Shown here: piece after piece, positions 5,395 to 6,853 of the stretch
How the letters are laid out: each line of letters opens with the position of its first letter
Position numbering within the stretch: position 1 is the stretch's first letter
From: Halanaerobiales bacterium
Lineage (GTDB): Bacteria > Bacillota > Halanaerobiia > Halanaerobiales > JADQBU01
NCBI GenBank assembly: GCA_016278435.1
Contig: JADQBU010000384.1
Span: forward strand, 1 to 6,853
DNA: 6,853 nt
Direction: 5' to 3'
Position numbers and translations under genes: made by a program
Notes under the pieces: generated by a model
What the model saw: only the letters and a program-made list of their open reading frames with translations
Told to the model about the DNA's origin: nothing
The model's database searches: none

Positions 5395-6853
5395 ATGCGC
5401 TTAACCAGGTTATATATGCCGACCCTGAAAGAAGATCCTGCTGAAGCAGAAGTAAGCAGTCATAAGCTTATGTTGAGGGCAGGGATGATGAGAAGTCTGG
5501 GGGCTGGGATCTATTCCTATTTGCCGCTGGGACTCAGGGTTATACAAAAAATCGAGAAAATCATCAGAGAAGAAATGAATAAGAGCGGGGCACTTGAAGT
5601 CTTATTACCTGTTATGCAGAAGGCTGAAATCTGGAAGGAATCGGGCCGCTGGGAGAGATTTGGTCCTTTGATGATACGGTTTACTGACCGTAAAGACCAT
5701 GAATACTGTATTGGTCCCACCCATGAAGAGGTGATCGCTGATCTCGTTAAAAATGAAGTTCGTTCCTACAAAGATTTACCCCTGAATTTGTATCAGATAC
5801 AGACCAAGGTAAGAGATGAGATAAGACCCAGGTTTGGAGTGATGAGAGGTCGGGAGTTTATTATGAAAGATGCCTATTCTCTGGACCGGGACTTTGCAGG
5901 ACTTGATGAAAGTTATCAAATTATGTACGATACATATATCAATGTTTTCAAGAGATGTGGTTTAGAAACAAGGGTAGTTGAAGCTGATACCGGGGCCATG
6001 GGTGGTAAGGATTCCCATGAATTTGTTGTACTGGCTGATTCAGGAGAAGATAGTATTGTCTTATGTACAGAATGTAAATATGCGGCCAATATTGAGCGGG
6101 CAGTGGCAGCAGAACCAGCTATAGATAATAATAACCATAAACAGGAGTTAAATCCACTGGAAAAGGTTGAAACTCCTGAAGTTAAAACTATTGAAGAACT
6201 GGAAAAATTTCTTGAAATATCCGCTTCTAAAATGATAAAGACTCTGGCTCTGAAGGCTGATGGAGAACCGGTTATTGTTCTTATACGTGGTGATGACCAG
6301 TTAAATGAGATTAAATTAAAAAATTATCTAAATGTAATGGAGTTAAACAAAGCAGAAAATGAGGAATTTCCTGGTCTTTTTAACAGTGTAGCAGGATTTA
6401 TTGGGCCGGTCAATATGGAAAATGTTCGAATCCTTGCAGATTGTAAAATCAAAAACATTACCAATGGCATATCAGGAGCCAATCAGAAGGATTTTCATTT
6501 TATAAATGTAAATCCTGACCGTGATTTTAAGGTTGAGGAGTATCTGGATTTAAGAAATGTGAAAGCAGGAGATAAGTGTCCAGTATGTGGCGGAAAAATT
6601 GAAATTAAACCTGGAATCGAAGTTGGCCATATATTTAAACTGGGCACAAAATATAGTGAGAGTATGAATGTCACCTATCTTGCTGAAGATGGGAAAGAGA
6701 AACCTGTAGTTATGGGTAGTTACGGTATCGGGGTAACTAGACTTGTGGCAGCTGCTATTGAACAGAATAATGATGAACAGGGAATAATCTGGCCCAGAGC
6801 TATCGCACCCTACGAGGTTATAATTTTACCACTGGGAACTAGAGGAATTGTAG
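5395..6853 (+). CDS. proS: Proline--tRNA ligase, bacterial type with editing domain (3' end outside window)
   Basis: Class II aminoacyl-tRNA synthetase that charges tRNA-Pro. The first 486 codons are present, of about 570 expected; the frame is open to the window edge. Visible in order: the N-terminal opening with SSHKLMLRAGM (21-31); class II motif 1 at about 44-75 (PLGLRV to LLPVM); ESGRW (82-86); the proline-pocket GPTHEE (107-112); motif 2 at about 140-162, with RDEIRPRFG and REFIMKDAYS; the inserted YbaK-like editing domain at about 228-390, with candidate editing lysines 279 and 282 in SKMIKTL and a GFIGP (334-338) matching the family GxxxP motif, which should clear Ala-tRNA-Pro; GHIFKLGTKYS (411-421); and motif 3 GSYGIGVTRL (441-450). 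The anticodon-binding domain is only begun at about 470. Two Cys-x-x-Cys pairs (224/227 and 395/398) flank the editing domain. It starts five bases after ispG and ends this part of the cluster. Confidence 0.97.
   Translation, partial: MRLTRLYMPTLKEDPAEAEVSSHKLMLRAGMMRSLGAGIYSYLPLGLRVIQKIEKIIREEMNKSGALEVLLPVMQKAEIWKESGRWERFGPLMIRFTDRKDHEYCIGPTHEEVIADLVKNEVRSYKDLPLNLYQIQTKVRDEIRPRFGVMRGREFIMKDAYSLDRDFAGLDESYQIMYDTYINVFKRCGLETRVVEADTGAMGGKDSHEFVVLADSGEDSIVLCTECKYAANIERAVAAEPAIDNNNHKQELNPLEKVETPEVKTIEELEKFLEISASKMIKTLALKADGEPVIVLIRGDDQLNEIKLKNYLNVMELNKAENEEFPGLFNSVAGFIGPVNMENVRILADCKIKNITNGISGANQKDFHFINVNPDRDFKVEEYLDLRNVKAGDKCPVCGGKIEIKPGIEVGHIFKLGTKYSESMNVTYLAEDGKEKPVVMGSYGIGVTRLVAAAIEQNNDEQGIIWPRAIAPYEVIILPLGTRGIV

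Noticed and set aside
5517..5720. 67-codon open frame on the minus strand within proS
   Set aside because: Antisense to the conserved motif 1 to motif 2 region of ProRS, with no supporting signal.

Overview
The window is a tightly packed, one-directional (+ strand) run of seven genes from what looks like a low-GC Firmicute of the clostridial or Halanaerobiales kind. The basis is AT-rich DNA, arginine written mostly as AGA/AGG, Shine-Dalgarno sequences close to AGGAGGTGAT, and the gene order uppS-cdsA-dxr-rseP-ispG-proS, which is the usual cell-envelope and isoprenoid cluster of that phylum. The genus cannot be fixed from this sequence.

Layout: the 3' end of uppS (1-246, cut by the window edge); cdsA (239-1036); an AI-2E/UPF0118-family, YtvI-like membrane protein (1042-2085); dxr (2091-3245); rseP (3236-4309); ispG (4328-5389); and the first 486 codons of proS (5395-6853, cut by the window edge). 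The genes either overlap or lie 5 to 18 bases apart. There is no non-coding stretch longer than 18 bases, and I see no convincing promoter, terminator, RNA gene, mobile element or CRISPR. Everything is probably carried on one polycistronic message that starts upstream and continues past proS.

How the genes work together: Dxr makes the first committed intermediate of the MEP pathway and IspG makes the next-to-last one. The resulting C5 units feed UppS, which builds the undecaprenyl carrier for peptidoglycan. CdsA makes CDP-diacylglycerol for phospholipids. RseP is an intramembrane protease that clips membrane-bound signalling proteins and remnant signal peptides. ProS charges tRNA-Pro and is a conserved passenger of this cluster. 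The YtvI-like gene between cdsA and dxr is the one member outside the standard order as I know it.

This is mostly a conserved housekeeping region. I do not see an undescribed system. The points worth a second look are the inserted membrane protein, a repeated junction design (TGA stop, exactly five bases, then start) at three of the six gene boundaries, a TTG start for dxr, a small hairpin over the rseP stop, a 16-base perfect palindrome inside ispG, and a nine-A run in cdsA.
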